Shown: piece after piece, positions 1-6,616 of the stretch
How positions within the stretch are numbered: position 1 is the first letter of the stretch
Layout of the letters: every line of letters begins with the position of its first letter
Assembly (NCBI GenBank): GCA_900753715.1
Contig: CAAEAE010000104.1
Location: 1 to 33,456, forward strand
Origin: an uncultured Roseburia sp.
Lineage (GTDB): Bacteria > Bacillota_A > Clostridia > Lachnospirales > Lachnospiraceae
Direction: 5' to 3'
DNA: 33,456 nt
Program-made: the position numbers and the translations under genes
Notes under the pieces: model-generated
What the model was told of the DNA's origin: nothing
Databases searched by the model: none
The model's input: the letters and a program-made list of their open reading frames with translations, nothing else

Positions 1-94
1 ATATCGTTCCTATGCCCCTCCCTCTAATCTATATTTTCCATCCTTATATACGTTATATATATAATTATTATATAGTACATATAATCACCTGTAG
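1..94. other. AT-rich sequence interrupting the TadA/CpaF gene
   Basis: No gene is seen here. The sequence is dominated by TA/AT steps and abuts the coding part of the TadA-like ATPase exactly where the family would continue with its conserved Ala-Met-Asn-Thr-Gly-His segment. Read on the minus strand, conserved coding ends at a CAG codon (about position 95) and is followed by GTGATTATATG and a run of A/T. This could be the edge of an inserted mobile element, an intron end, or a rearrangement junction. The far side lies outside the window, so the type cannot be decided. Confidence 0.5.
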
Positions 95-943
95 AACATC
101 CAGTGCCTCTGCACCGCGGCATTCACCAACCACTACGCGCGTAGGTCTCATTCGCAGTGCCGTCTTAATAAGGTCACGAATCGCAATCGGCTCTACCCCC
201 TGCGTATTGGCATTTCGCGTCTCTAAGCGCACGAGATTCGGCTTGTCCAGTAATTGCAGCTCCGCCGAATCCTCAATGGTGATAATCCTCTCCTCCGCCG
301 GAATGTACTGCGAAAGCGCATTTAAAAACGTCGTTTTGCCGGAGCCTGTTCCACCTGATATAAAAATATTGTATCCCGCCTGTACTAACGCCTGTAAAAA
401 CTCCGCAGCTTCCTCCGTAAGTGAGCCACCTGCAATCAACTCCTCCATCCGGATTGGGTGGCTTGGGAACTTACGGATGGAAATTGCAGAACCGTCAATG
501 GCGATTGGTTCTAATACGATATTGACACGGGAACCGTCCCTTAACCTCGTATCCACGATAGGCGAAGCCTCGTTTACCATCCGGTTGCTGATACCCGCCA
601 TCTGCTGGATAACATCATTTAGCTTGTCCTTTGAGACAAACTGCCGGTCTGCTTCGTATAAGCGTCCTCTTTTCTCATAAAAAATGTGTGATGCCCCGTT
701 TACCATAATCTCCGTAATTTCTTCATCCTCAAGCAGCTCCTGAAGCACATCAAACTTTCGCAGAGAATTAAAAAGCTGCTGTACCAGTGCTTCCCGTTCC
801 GACAAGGAAACACGGTGACTTCTGGAAAATTCATTCACTGCGTCATTCACCAGGTCATATACCTCTTCATCCGGCATTTCCCTTGTAAGGTCAAGCCTTG
901 TCAGGACTTGTTCCCGCAGTGCAGAAAATTCTTCACCATTCAT
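68..943 (-). CDS. tadA: TadA/CpaF-family secretion ATPase, 3' part missing
   Basis: Hexameric ATPase that powers assembly of Tad/Flp pili at the cytoplasmic face of the membrane. The 291-residue frame carries the CpaF-type N-terminal domain, Walker A GGTGSGKT (197-204), an Asp box around ITIEDSAELQ (221-230) and the Walker B region VVVGECRG (270-277). Family members are usually 400 residues or more and continue after LQ with a conserved AMNTGH-type segment and a HAN box. Here the frame reads VIICTI and stops, so the C-terminal quarter is missing and the product is probably inactive unless an intron is removed. It starts at an ATG overlapping the TadZ gene by 11 bases, which implies translational coupling. 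Family is certain; the truncation is seen directly; its cause is unknown. Confidence 0.85.
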   Translation of the reverse strand: MNGEEFSALREQVLTRLDLTREMPDEEVYDLVNDAVNEFSRSHRVSLSEREALVQQLFNSLRKFDVLQELLEDEEITEIMVNGASHIFYEKRGRLYEADRQFVSKDKLNDVIQQMAGISNRMVNEASPIVDTRLRDGSRVNIVLEPIAIDGSAISIRKFPSHPIRMEELIAGGSLTEEAAEFLQALVQAGYNIFISGGTGSGKTTFLNALSQYIPAEERIITIEDSAELQLLDKPNLVRLETRNANTQGVEPIAIRDLIKTALRMRPTRVVVGECRGAEALDVLQVIICTI

Positions 944-1973
944 CCTTAGAAGTCCCCCCTGTTACATATGCACGCACATAATCTCCAAATTCACTCCACA
1001 AAAGCTGTTCCAGAATACTTCCGCCCCCATGAATTGCCTTTGCCACAAACGGGAGATCCAAAAAACTTAAATACTCCGATATTCCGTCTGCACCGGCCAT
1101 TGTGAGATACCGCATAAACTGTTCTTTCAGACAGTCATAGTAATAACCATTTTTCGTCGGACAATAGATACTGCTGCACATTTTGAGCACTTCCGCAAAC
1201 TGTTTTATTCCCTGTCCAAAATCCCAAAAAACGACATCAAAATCTGTCTTTTCTTTCAGAAATGTAAGTACCGCTTCGATATCCGGCTGAGATATCTCAT
1301 GTAAATCTTCCGGATTCAGAAACGGCGGCAGACAATAAATCTCCCCACTGCGATATACCGCTCTTTTAAATTCCTCTATCGACAGACGTTTTCTTCGGAT
1401 GCGTATCATCAAATCTCCCATATCGCCATTCTCCGACAGTGCAAGAAAGCTTTGGAGCGGACAGTTTTCCATCAGATTGATATATAATACCTTCCGCTCT
1501 TTAGCGAGTAAAGCGGCAAAAACAAGCGAAAATGCAAGCTGCATCTCATGTTTTGCAGGAGAATAAACACCTATTACCTCGAGCGTCTTTCCCTGCGCAC
1601 ATACACTGACGGACTGTCCCATTCTGCTGCCCGCAAGCGCATATATTTCATGCCAGATGACCTCCATTGACTGATATTTAAACACCCTTACCACCGCAGC
1701 CTCTTCCGTCTCGTCCTCATGCTCCTTTGCAGGCGGCTCCTCCGTCAAAAGAAGCGTCGGAATCCGCTTCTCTTTTGCTTCCTCTTCCAAAAGTTCAAAG
1801 CCTTTTCCCAGAATCAGAAGCTCAAAGCCGGATTCCAGATTTTGAAAAACCATCGCAGGCTGCGAAAACTCATGAAGTTCCAGTTCTTCACGCCTGTGTT
1901 CCATCAGATATGTGACAAATCTGCTGCGGTATACATCATCCGCATCGCAAACCGCCACTTTGCTTTTAGTCAA
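933..1973 (-). CDS. tadZ: TadZ/CpaE-like pilus assembly protein, degenerate P-loop
   Basis: TadZ/CpaE proteins position the Tad secretion complex at the membrane or pole. The 346-residue product has an N-terminal receiver-like segment (opening KVAVCDADD, residues 5-13) and a MinD/ParA-like C-terminal domain from about residue 130. Where MinD has its Lys-rich Walker A, this protein reads GVYSPAKHEMQLAFS (135-149), lacking the Gly-Lys-Thr core, so ATP hydrolysis is doubtful. The later WDFGQG segment sits where a switch II/Walker B-like element would be. The start is TTG preceded by GGGGGTG; an in-frame TGA just upstream rules out an earlier start. It overlaps the prepilin peptidase by 8 bases and TadA by 11. 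The assignment leans on neighbours as well as fold pattern. Confidence 0.75.
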   Translation of the reverse strand: MTKSKVAVCDADDVYRSRFVTYLMEHRREELELHEFSQPAMVFQNLESGFELLILGKGFELLEEEAKEKRIPTLLLTEEPPAKEHEDETEEAAVVRVFKYQSMEVIWHEIYALAGSRMGQSVSVCAQGKTLEVIGVYSPAKHEMQLAFSLVFAALLAKERKVLYINLMENCPLQSFLALSENGDMGDLMIRIRRKRLSIEEFKRAVYRSGEIYCLPPFLNPEDLHEISQPDIEAVLTFLKEKTDFDVVFWDFGQGIKQFAEVLKMCSSIYCPTKNGYYYDCLKEQFMRYLTMAGADGISEYLSFLDLPFVAKAIHGGGSILEQLLWSEFGDYVRAYVTGGTSKDEW

Positions 1974-2400
1974 TCACACACCCCCAGACTATCAATAAAT
2001 ACCCAATTAAAATTGCAATGGAAAAATGAATGAGCGTTCTTTCCCGCCTTACCTGTTCGTGTGATACGTTTCGACAAATTATTTTACCAACCCCAATTAC
2101 GGCTCCCGCCAGAAAAGAGGTTATGATAATAAACCCTAACTGTCGCAATGTCACAAAACTGCCTACAACGGAAAATAACTTGATGTCCCCTGCGCCCAAC
2201 GCACGCAGCTGAAATAGAAAATATAACAAGATAACCGGAATAGAACTACAAACAAGAAACTGCATGATGCCAATGGCTCCCTGCCCCAAAATCCGAAACC
2301 ACAGCCCTGCAACCCATCCCAGAACAATCAGCCGGTTACTGACTTTCCCGTTCTGGAAATCTGTCACTGCTGCCATCGTAAGAACCGACAGCAGCGTCAT
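1966..2400 (-). CDS. A24-type prepilin peptidase (TadV/CpaA-like)
   Basis: Membrane aspartyl protease that removes the leader from Flp prepilins. At 144 residues it is the short, single-domain TadV/CpaA type without the N-methyltransferase domain of PilD. Both catalytic aspartates are visible: D14 in VTDFQNGKVSN and D72 in the GAGDIK motif (69-74). Four or so hydrophobic segments fit the family. The ATG used is the first in frame after a TGA; the nearest ribosome-site-like sequence (AAGAGGTG) is about 20 bases upstream, longer than ideal. It is the first gene of the tight unit peptidase-TadZ-TadA. No prepilin gene is seen in this window. Confidence 0.85.
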   Translation of the reverse strand: MTLLSVLTMAAVTDFQNGKVSNRLIVLGWVAGLWFRILGQGAIGIMQFLVCSSIPVILLYFLFQLRALGAGDIKLFSVVGSFVTLRQLGFIIITSFLAGAVIGVGKIICRNVSHEQVRRERTLIHFSIAILIGYLLIVWGCVID

Positions 2401-2514
2401 TTGTGATAATTCCCCAATCCATCACCTCTTTCTCTTTTGATAAGTCGGATTATAACAACCCATCTCTTTTTTGTCCATAGTTCCGGCAAAAATCAGACTA
2501 TTTTTGTAAATTTT

Positions 2515-2787
2515 CTACAAATAATTTGTTGCGACAATCGCATAAAGAAGCACAAATCCGCCAAATCCAAGTGTTCCGATTGTCAAAAGTGTCGCCGGAT
2601 TCAGTCCGACCGCCACCTGTACTGCCTGTTCTGCCAGAAAATCATTCACAAAAACAATGCCGATTGCACCGAGCACGCCCCGCACCAGGAAGTTAAAAAC
2701 CACCTGTAAATATTTTTTTGCAAGCAAAATTACAAGAATCAGGACACATATTCCTGCAAGAATGCCAATTGCAAGCTTCTGATCCAC
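2515..2787 (-). CDS. bofA: BofA-family protein (pro-sigma-K processing inhibitor-like)
   Basis: In Bacillus, BofA is a small membrane protein that holds the SpoIVFB protease inactive until sigma-K is needed in the mother cell. The 90-residue product has the family layout: an N-terminal membrane helix (7-23), a second hydrophobic stretch with ND (48-49), and the signature NPATLLTIGTLGFGGFVLLY near the C-terminus. It starts at GTG with GGCGGGG nine bases upstream. The adjacent divergent gene is a DUF2508/YaaL relative, and bofA and yaaL are also neighbours in Bacillus, which supports the call. Many anaerobic Clostridia carry BofA-like proteins whose target has not been shown, so the exact role is inference. 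Confidence 0.8.
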   Translation of the reverse strand: MDQKLAIGILAGICVLILVILLAKKYLQVVFNFLVRGVLGAIGIVFVNDFLAEQAVQVAVGLNPATLLTIGTLGFGGFVLLYAIVATNYL

Positions 2788-2933
2788 CTTATTAATCCCC
2801 GCCTTATTTTTCTGTAAATATATATTTGTCCCCGGAAAATTTATGCCTGAAATAATTTTCCGTATTTTGTATAGAATGGAATTTTATTGATTATACTTAT
2901 CATAAGAAAATAAAAAACGATATGGAGGATGCC

Positions 2934-3164
2934 ATGTTCCCTTTTTTTCACACTGAAAACCCACAGGATAAACACTACACACTGCTCATGAATGACCTCC
3001 ACCAGACTGCGAAGGATTTAAAAGATGCCTATGATAATCTGGAAAATGTCGTAGACCCGGACCTGATTGACTGTTATATTTACGAATTAAATTCTGTCCA
3101 GATGCGCTACAAATTTCTTCTCGCAAGCATAAAAAAAATGGAGCAGTCTGTTCCGGAAGCATAA
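2934..3164 (+). CDS. DUF2508 (YaaL-like) small protein
   Basis: A 76-residue acidic, helical, cytoplasmic protein of unknown function. The family hallmark is the segment DPDLIDCYIYELNSVQMRYKFLL in the C-terminal half (conserved Asp-Pro-x-Leu-Ile-Asp and Arg-Tyr), preceded by a helix with DLKDAYDNLENV. I place the start at the ATG at 2934, which has GGAGG five bases upstream; the ATG at 2922 overlaps that same GGAGG. In Bacillus, yaaL sits next to recR and bofA; here the bofA neighbour is kept but divergent, and recR is not in the window. A bidirectional terminator follows directly. Confidence 0.75.
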   Translation: MFPFFHTENPQDKHYTLLMNDLHQTAKDLKDAYDNLENVVDPDLIDCYIYELNSVQMRYKFLLASIKKMEQSVPEA

Positions 3165-3168
3165 AAAA

Positions 3169-3198
3169 GGCAGTCACCGAAATGACTGCCTCTTTTTT
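3169..3198. terminator. Bidirectional intrinsic terminator
   Basis: GGCAGTCA (3169-3176), a six-base loop, then TGACTGCC (3183-3190), flanked by A-run on the left and TCTTTTTT on the right. It works on paper for the DUF2508 gene on plus and for the fliS-like gene on minus, whose TAA stop lies inside the flanking tract. Confidence 0.9.
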
Positions 3199-3673
3199 AT
3201 GCCAGAAATCCTCTGCTTCCGTTTGGATTCTGATAGTTTTCCACCAGATTCTCTTTTCCGTAGGTGAATCCCGCATACACCTGCTCTGTATTGCTCATAA
3301 GCGGTGCGGAATCATCCTCTGATGCCACCTTTTCGAACGCTCTCCGGAGCGATTCCATCATACGCTCTGCCTGCGCAAGTTCCGTAAGATTTTTTTTGTA
3401 CATCGATTTTGCAATCGCATCCTTACTGAAATGGTAAATCTGATAAAGCTGTTTTGCAAGGTCATACGTGAAATCAAGCGTATCGCAAAGCTCCTGCACC
3501 GCACGGTCTGCACCGCGAAGTGCCTCCTTGCAGCGCTGCCAGTCCCCTGCATCAAAAGCTTCCTTCGCCTCCGCAGTGTATGCAAAAAAGATATCATATG
3601 TAACCAGCGTCAGACCTGTACGGTTTGACTGGCTGATTCTCCTTGTAAAGTCCTGAATCTGTTCTTTTTTCAA
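3197..3673 (-). CDS. fliS: FliS-like flagellin export chaperone
   Basis: FliS binds the disordered C-terminus of flagellin in the cytoplasm and keeps it export-ready. This 158-residue helical protein shows the FliS pattern: SNRTGLTLVTYDIFFAYTAEA near the N-terminus, then helices through LCDTLDFTYDLAKQLYQIY and SKDAIAKSMYKKNLTELAQAE. It is longer than the usual 120-135 residues because of a C-terminal tail with VYAGFTYGKENL and a terminal GSRGFLA. The start is TTG with AGGG seven bases upstream. It begins only 14 bases after the flagellin stop and should share the sigma-28 transcript. The divergent sequence makes the neighbour flagellin important support. Confidence 0.8.
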   Translation of the reverse strand: MKKEQIQDFTRRISQSNRTGLTLVTYDIFFAYTAEAKEAFDAGDWQRCKEALRGADRAVQELCDTLDFTYDLAKQLYQIYHFSKDAIAKSMYKKNLTELAQAERMMESLRRAFEKVASEDDSAPLMSNTEQVYAGFTYGKENLVENYQNPNGSRGFLA

Positions 3674-3687
3674 ACTTTTTCCCTACC

Positions 3688-5124
3688 TTACTGTAAAATC
3701 TGTAATACCTGCTGTGGCAAATCATTTGCCTGGGTCAGCACGGAGATTGCCGCCTGATTCAATACATTCTGCTGGGTATAGTTTGTCATTTCATCCGCCA
3801 TATCTACATCCGTCAGTCTTGAAAGTGCATCTGTCATGTTTTCCTCAAAAGTATCAAGACTTGCCACGGAAGACTCCAGACGGTTCTGATATGCACCGAG
3901 CTTGGAGCGGGTAGATGTTACCTGGGAAATCGCATCGTCAAACTTCGTGATTGCTTTTCCTGCACCACCGACAGTTCTCACGTCCGCATCGTCAATATAA
4001 AGGCTCTCACTGGAAATCTCCGGGATACGGATATCCATCTCCTGGTTCTCATTAGCGCCAATATGAAGTGTCATAGTTCCCATATCGGTCACGTCAAAGT
4101 CAATATCGCCGGCATATCCCGCATCTGCCAGGAATGAAATAGAGAAGCCGCCGTTGTCTGTAACCGTAATCTTATTACCATCTTTTGCAACTGTTGCAGT
4201 ATGCTGGAATCCGGTTCCATCTCCCGGAACGGTAAGAGATACCTCAGCATCGTCTCCTGTCTCGTAGGTTACGCTGCCGTCTGCATTGACCGTACCGTTT
4301 ACGAATGTGCCGTTCTCTGTCTGGTTTACATTGGCAAAACCAAGTGCTGTTGCAAGCTGCTGGCTGTCAAACTCTAATTTTACCATACTCTCCACACCGT
4401 AAACATTTGACTCAATGGTAAGTGTTCCGCCGTTTAAATCTGCGGTTGCATTTCCCATCTCAGCCGCATCACGGATTTTTGCAAAAACTTCTGCGTAAGT
4501 ATCGGTGTCTGCAACCTCAACAGTTGCACCGTTAATGGACATGGTTCCGGACACACCTACTGCCGTGGCAGAAGTGTAGTCTGCGGTAGAACTTTCGGAA
4601 ACATTTGTCGCTGCTGTTGTAATAGTAAGTGAGTATGCTCCCGGATTCACAAAATCTGAAATCTGGATTCTTGACACATTATCCGCATACACTCTCGTAT
4701 CCATACTTCCGTCTAACAATGTCTTGGAGTTATATTCTGTATCCGTAGAAATACGGTCAATCTCCTGCTTTAATGACTCAATTTCATCCTGAACTGCCTG
4801 CAAATCTGACGGTGTCATAGTTGCATCACTCGCTGCCTGTACGGAAAGTTCTCTCATACGCTGCAAAATGCTTGTCGTTTCAGAAAGTGCACCATCTGCA
4901 ATCTGAATAACAGAAACGCCATCGGACGCATTCTGGGAAGAGCGGCTCAATCCTTCAATCTGAGCGTGCATTTTTCTGGAAATTGCCATTCCTGCCGGAT
5001 TATCGCCTGCACGGTTAATTTTAAGTCCGGAAGAAAGACGTTCCATAGAAGTTTTTAAATTGTCTTCAATGCCATGCAAATGCTTGTTTGCAACGACTGC
5101 GGACATATTGTAATTAATTTTCAT
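3688..5124 (-). CDS. fliC: Flagellin
   Basis: Structural subunit of the flagellar filament, exported unfolded through the flagellar type III system. It has 478 residues, with a classic N-terminal D0/D1 region (MKINYNMSAVVANKHL, then RLSSGLKINRAGDNPAGMAIS at 29-49), the LQRMRELSVQA segment (87-97) corresponding to the TLR5-recognised D1 helix, and a C-terminal D1/D0 region ending NQAAISVLTQANDLPQQVLQ. Residues of about 145-390 form a Thr/Asp/Gly-rich variable surface domain with no Cys. The start ATG has AGGAGA eight bases upstream. A sigma-28 promoter lies 80-106 bases upstream and fliS follows. Confidence 0.97.
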   Translation of the reverse strand: MKINYNMSAVVANKHLHGIEDNLKTSMERLSSGLKINRAGDNPAGMAISRKMHAQIEGLSRSSQNASDGVSVIQIADGALSETTSILQRMRELSVQAASDATMTPSDLQAVQDEIESLKQEIDRISTDTEYNSKTLLDGSMDTRVYADNVSRIQISDFVNPGAYSLTITTAATNVSESSTADYTSATAVGVSGTMSINGATVEVADTDTYAEVFAKIRDAAEMGNATADLNGGTLTIESNVYGVESMVKLEFDSQQLATALGFANVNQTENGTFVNGTVNADGSVTYETGDDAEVSLTVPGDGTGFQHTATVAKDGNKITVTDNGGFSISFLADAGYAGDIDFDVTDMGTMTLHIGANENQEMDIRIPEISSESLYIDDADVRTVGGAGKAITKFDDAISQVTSTRSKLGAYQNRLESSVASLDTFEENMTDALSRLTDVDMADEMTNYTQQNVLNQAAISVLTQANDLPQQVLQILQ

Positions 5125-5203
5125 TGATTCATTCTCCTATTCTTACGGCTGTTGCATCCATGCATCCTGCTTTGACAATCCCTGTCCCATTTACTGTTTT
5201 ATA

Positions 5204-5230
5204 TATCGGACGGGTCTTTCTTTCTCTAAA
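5204..5230 (-). promoter_or_regulatory. Sigma-28 (SigD/FliA) promoter of flagellin
   Basis: Read on minus: TTTAGAGA, 11 bases, GTCCGATA, against the FliA-type consensus TAAAGTTT-N11-GCCGATAA. The CCGATA core and the exact 11-base spacing match. It implies a leader of about 70-75 bases before the flagellin ATG. No competing sigma-A box is evident. Confidence 0.85.
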
Positions 5231-5249
5231 GACAATTTTTCTGAATTTG

Positions 5250-5278
5250 TTGCAATATTTCACGATTCATATTATAAT
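5250..5278 (+). promoter_or_regulatory. Sigma-A promoter of the DUF1858 gene
   Basis: TTGCAA (5250-5255), a 17-base spacer and a perfect TATAAT (5273-5278). The predicted start near 5285 lies about 55 bases before the ATG of the DUF1858 gene. It is divergent from the flagellin promoter. Confidence 0.75.
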
Positions 5279-5288
5279 TAACACGCTG

Positions 5289-5311
5289 CCGGACATACTA
5301 GAAATGTCTGG
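5289..5311 (+). promoter_or_regulatory. Inverted repeat at the 5' end of the DUF1858 transcript
   Basis: CCGGACAT (5289-5296), seven bases, ATGTCTGG (5304-5311); one position pairs as G-U in RNA. It starts a few bases after the predicted transcription start, so it could be an operator or an mRNA-stabilising 5' hairpin. The ribosome site AAGGAGG (5324-5330) is outside it. Confidence 0.5.
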
Positions 5312-5338
5312 AAATAATACGTTAAGGAGGATCCTAAT

Positions 5339-5557
5339 ATGCCACAGGTAACAAAAACTACCATGATTGGTGAGCTTCTTCAGATTGACCAGAATATCTC
5401 ACCAATTCTTTTAAATATCGGAATGCACTGTCTCGGATGTCCATCTTCCCAGATGGAGACCATCGAGGAGGCTGCTATGGTTCACGGAATCGATCCGGAT
5501 GCCCTGGTAAAAGAGATTAACGATTTTCTTGCAAAAGATCTCGCAGCTAACAACTAA
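5339..5557 (+). CDS. DUF1858 redox-disulfide protein
   Basis: A 72-residue cytoplasmic protein with the DUF1858 pattern: a helix-turn start (TMIGELLQIDQNISPILLNIGM), then HCLGCPSSQMETIEEAAMVHGID. The CxxC within HCLGCP (residues 31-34) is the expected redox-active pair, and such proteins are often linked to hybrid-cluster proteins or ScdA-like repair systems; no such partner is nearby. The start is supported by AAGGAGG eight bases upstream and by a clear sigma-A promoter. It is monocistronic, ending at a strong bidirectional terminator. Substrate and partner are unknown. Confidence 0.85.
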   Translation: MPQVTKTTMIGELLQIDQNISPILLNIGMHCLGCPSSQMETIEEAAMVHGIDPDALVKEINDFLAKDLAANN

Positions 5558-5572
5558 TCAGAATCGCACATA

Positions 5573-5607
5573 AAAAGAGGATTTCCAAAATGGAAATCCT
5601 CTTTTTT
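5573..5607. terminator. Bidirectional intrinsic terminator
   Basis: A near-perfect stem, AAAAGAGGATTTCCA against TGGAAATCCTCTTTTTT, with a three-base loop. It serves the DUF1858 gene on plus and mecA on minus; the mecA stop codon sits in the flanking tract. Confidence 0.92.
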
Positions 5608-6376
5608 AGAGTTCTGCTAACGTATGCAGTGCATTTTTTGTTAAAAGCGGATGGTAATGCTCGCCTAAAAATGCCTGGGTTGCCGGTGTCCACATCTGCT
5701 GTGACGCATATTCGGACAGAATATTGCACACCTTGTTAAACTCCTCCGGCGACTGGCTGCTCTTGCTTACGAGCAGATAATATTTGTGATTTGCCTCGTT
5801 CTTATACAGGTCATTCTTTCCAGTGTAGAAACCGTCAAGAACTCTCGCAAGACGCGTCACCTCCGAAAGATCATTAAAAACAAACAGCTTGGTAATGTCT
5901 ACAAGGACTTGAACCGGTTCTTCTTTCTGCTGTTTGCTCTGTCCGTCGGAAGTACTCTTCTCTTCCTGCTGCTCCGTCGTTTTTTTGCATTCTTCCTGAA
6001 TCTTACGAAACAGTCCTAAGATGTCGTCTGCACCCTCCGGTGCTGCCTGACCTGCGCTTATCGCATCTTCGTATAAATCCTCGGGGTCGGGGTCAGAAAA
6101 CCGGGAAAACCGGGTGTCTAACTCCTCTGGGTATTCTACCTTTGTAATCACTAGAATTATTGTATCCGCCGACAATGGAATTGCCTCAATCATAAGCGGT
6201 ATATCGTCTGCTTCAAAGCCAAACTCATAAGCAGCCTGCTGCATCATATCCCGAAATAACAGTTTTGCCTTCTCGGTGCCGTAAGCAAGCTCGCTGAGCT
6301 TAATCTGACGCTCTGCCAAATCTTCTCTTGTCAGAGTGCAGCGAATCTGGTTGTCATTTACTTTTTCAATTTTCAT
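5606..6376 (-). CDS. mecA: MecA-like ClpC adaptor protein
   Basis: MecA delivers substrates such as ComK to the ClpCP protease and helps assemble ClpC. The 256-residue product opens MKIEKVNDNQIRCTLTREDL, the typical MecA N-terminal substrate-binding domain, followed by an acidic/Gln-Lys-rich linker and a C-terminal domain (VLVDITKLFVFNDLSEVTRLA onward) that in the family binds ClpC. I use the ATG at 6376 rather than the one at 6418 because AAGGA lies about ten bases upstream and homologues start here. It is a single-gene unit with a sigma-A promoter (6421-6449). In this lineage it could influence motility or sporulation as well as competence. Confidence 0.88.
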   Translation of the reverse strand: MKIEKVNDNQIRCTLTREDLAERQIKLSELAYGTEKAKLLFRDMMQQAAYEFGFEADDIPLMIEAIPLSADTIILVITKVEYPEELDTRFSRFSDPDPEDLYEDAISAGQAAPEGADDILGLFRKIQEECKKTTEQQEEKSTSDGQSKQQKEEPVQVLVDITKLFVFNDLSEVTRLARVLDGFYTGKNDLYKNEANHKYYLLVSKSSQSPEEFNKVCNILSEYASQQMWTPATQAFLGEHYHPLLTKNALHTLAEL

Positions 6377-6420
6377 ACAATCACATCCTTCATCCGGAAA
6401 CCCTTGTAAACTGTACATCT

Positions 6421-6449
6421 ATTATAATCAAATGACCTTTTGATGTAAA
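6421..6449 (-). promoter_or_regulatory. Sigma-A promoter of mecA with palindromic spacer
   Basis: On minus: TTTACA, a 17-base spacer, TATAAT. The spacer region contains the imperfect palindrome ATCAAA-N6-TTTGAT, a possible operator between the two promoter boxes. Confidence 0.75.
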
Positions 6450-6540
6450 GTATCCCTTATTATTAAATCTTTCTAAACTGCTTTTACCCAATTTTTCCAA
6501 ATTACTTTTGTATATATTTCACAAAAAAAGAGAAAAGTAG

Positions 6541-6569
6541 TTGCCTTGCATTTTCCCTTATGCTATAAA
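6541..6569 (+). promoter_or_regulatory. Sigma-A promoter of the kinase unit
   Basis: TTGCCT (6541-6546), 17 bases, TATAAA (6564-6569) with TG one base before it (extended -10). The predicted start is about 6576, only about 25 bases before the ribosome site AAAGGAG at 6602-6608. Confidence 0.7.
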
Positions 6570-6616
6570 CATATGCATGAGATGCGGAACTGACACGCCC
6601 GAAAGGAGCGATTCGC

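Noticed and set aside
68..95. Group II intron 5' end at the TadA break (GTG after CAG)
   Set aside because: The bases after GTG do not fit the GUGYG consensus and no intron domain can be seen in the few bases available; kept only as one of several options.
12..680. 222-residue plus-strand frame opposite the TadA-like gene
   Set aside because: It mirrors strong CpaF coding on minus, has no ribosome site and no recognisable protein pattern.
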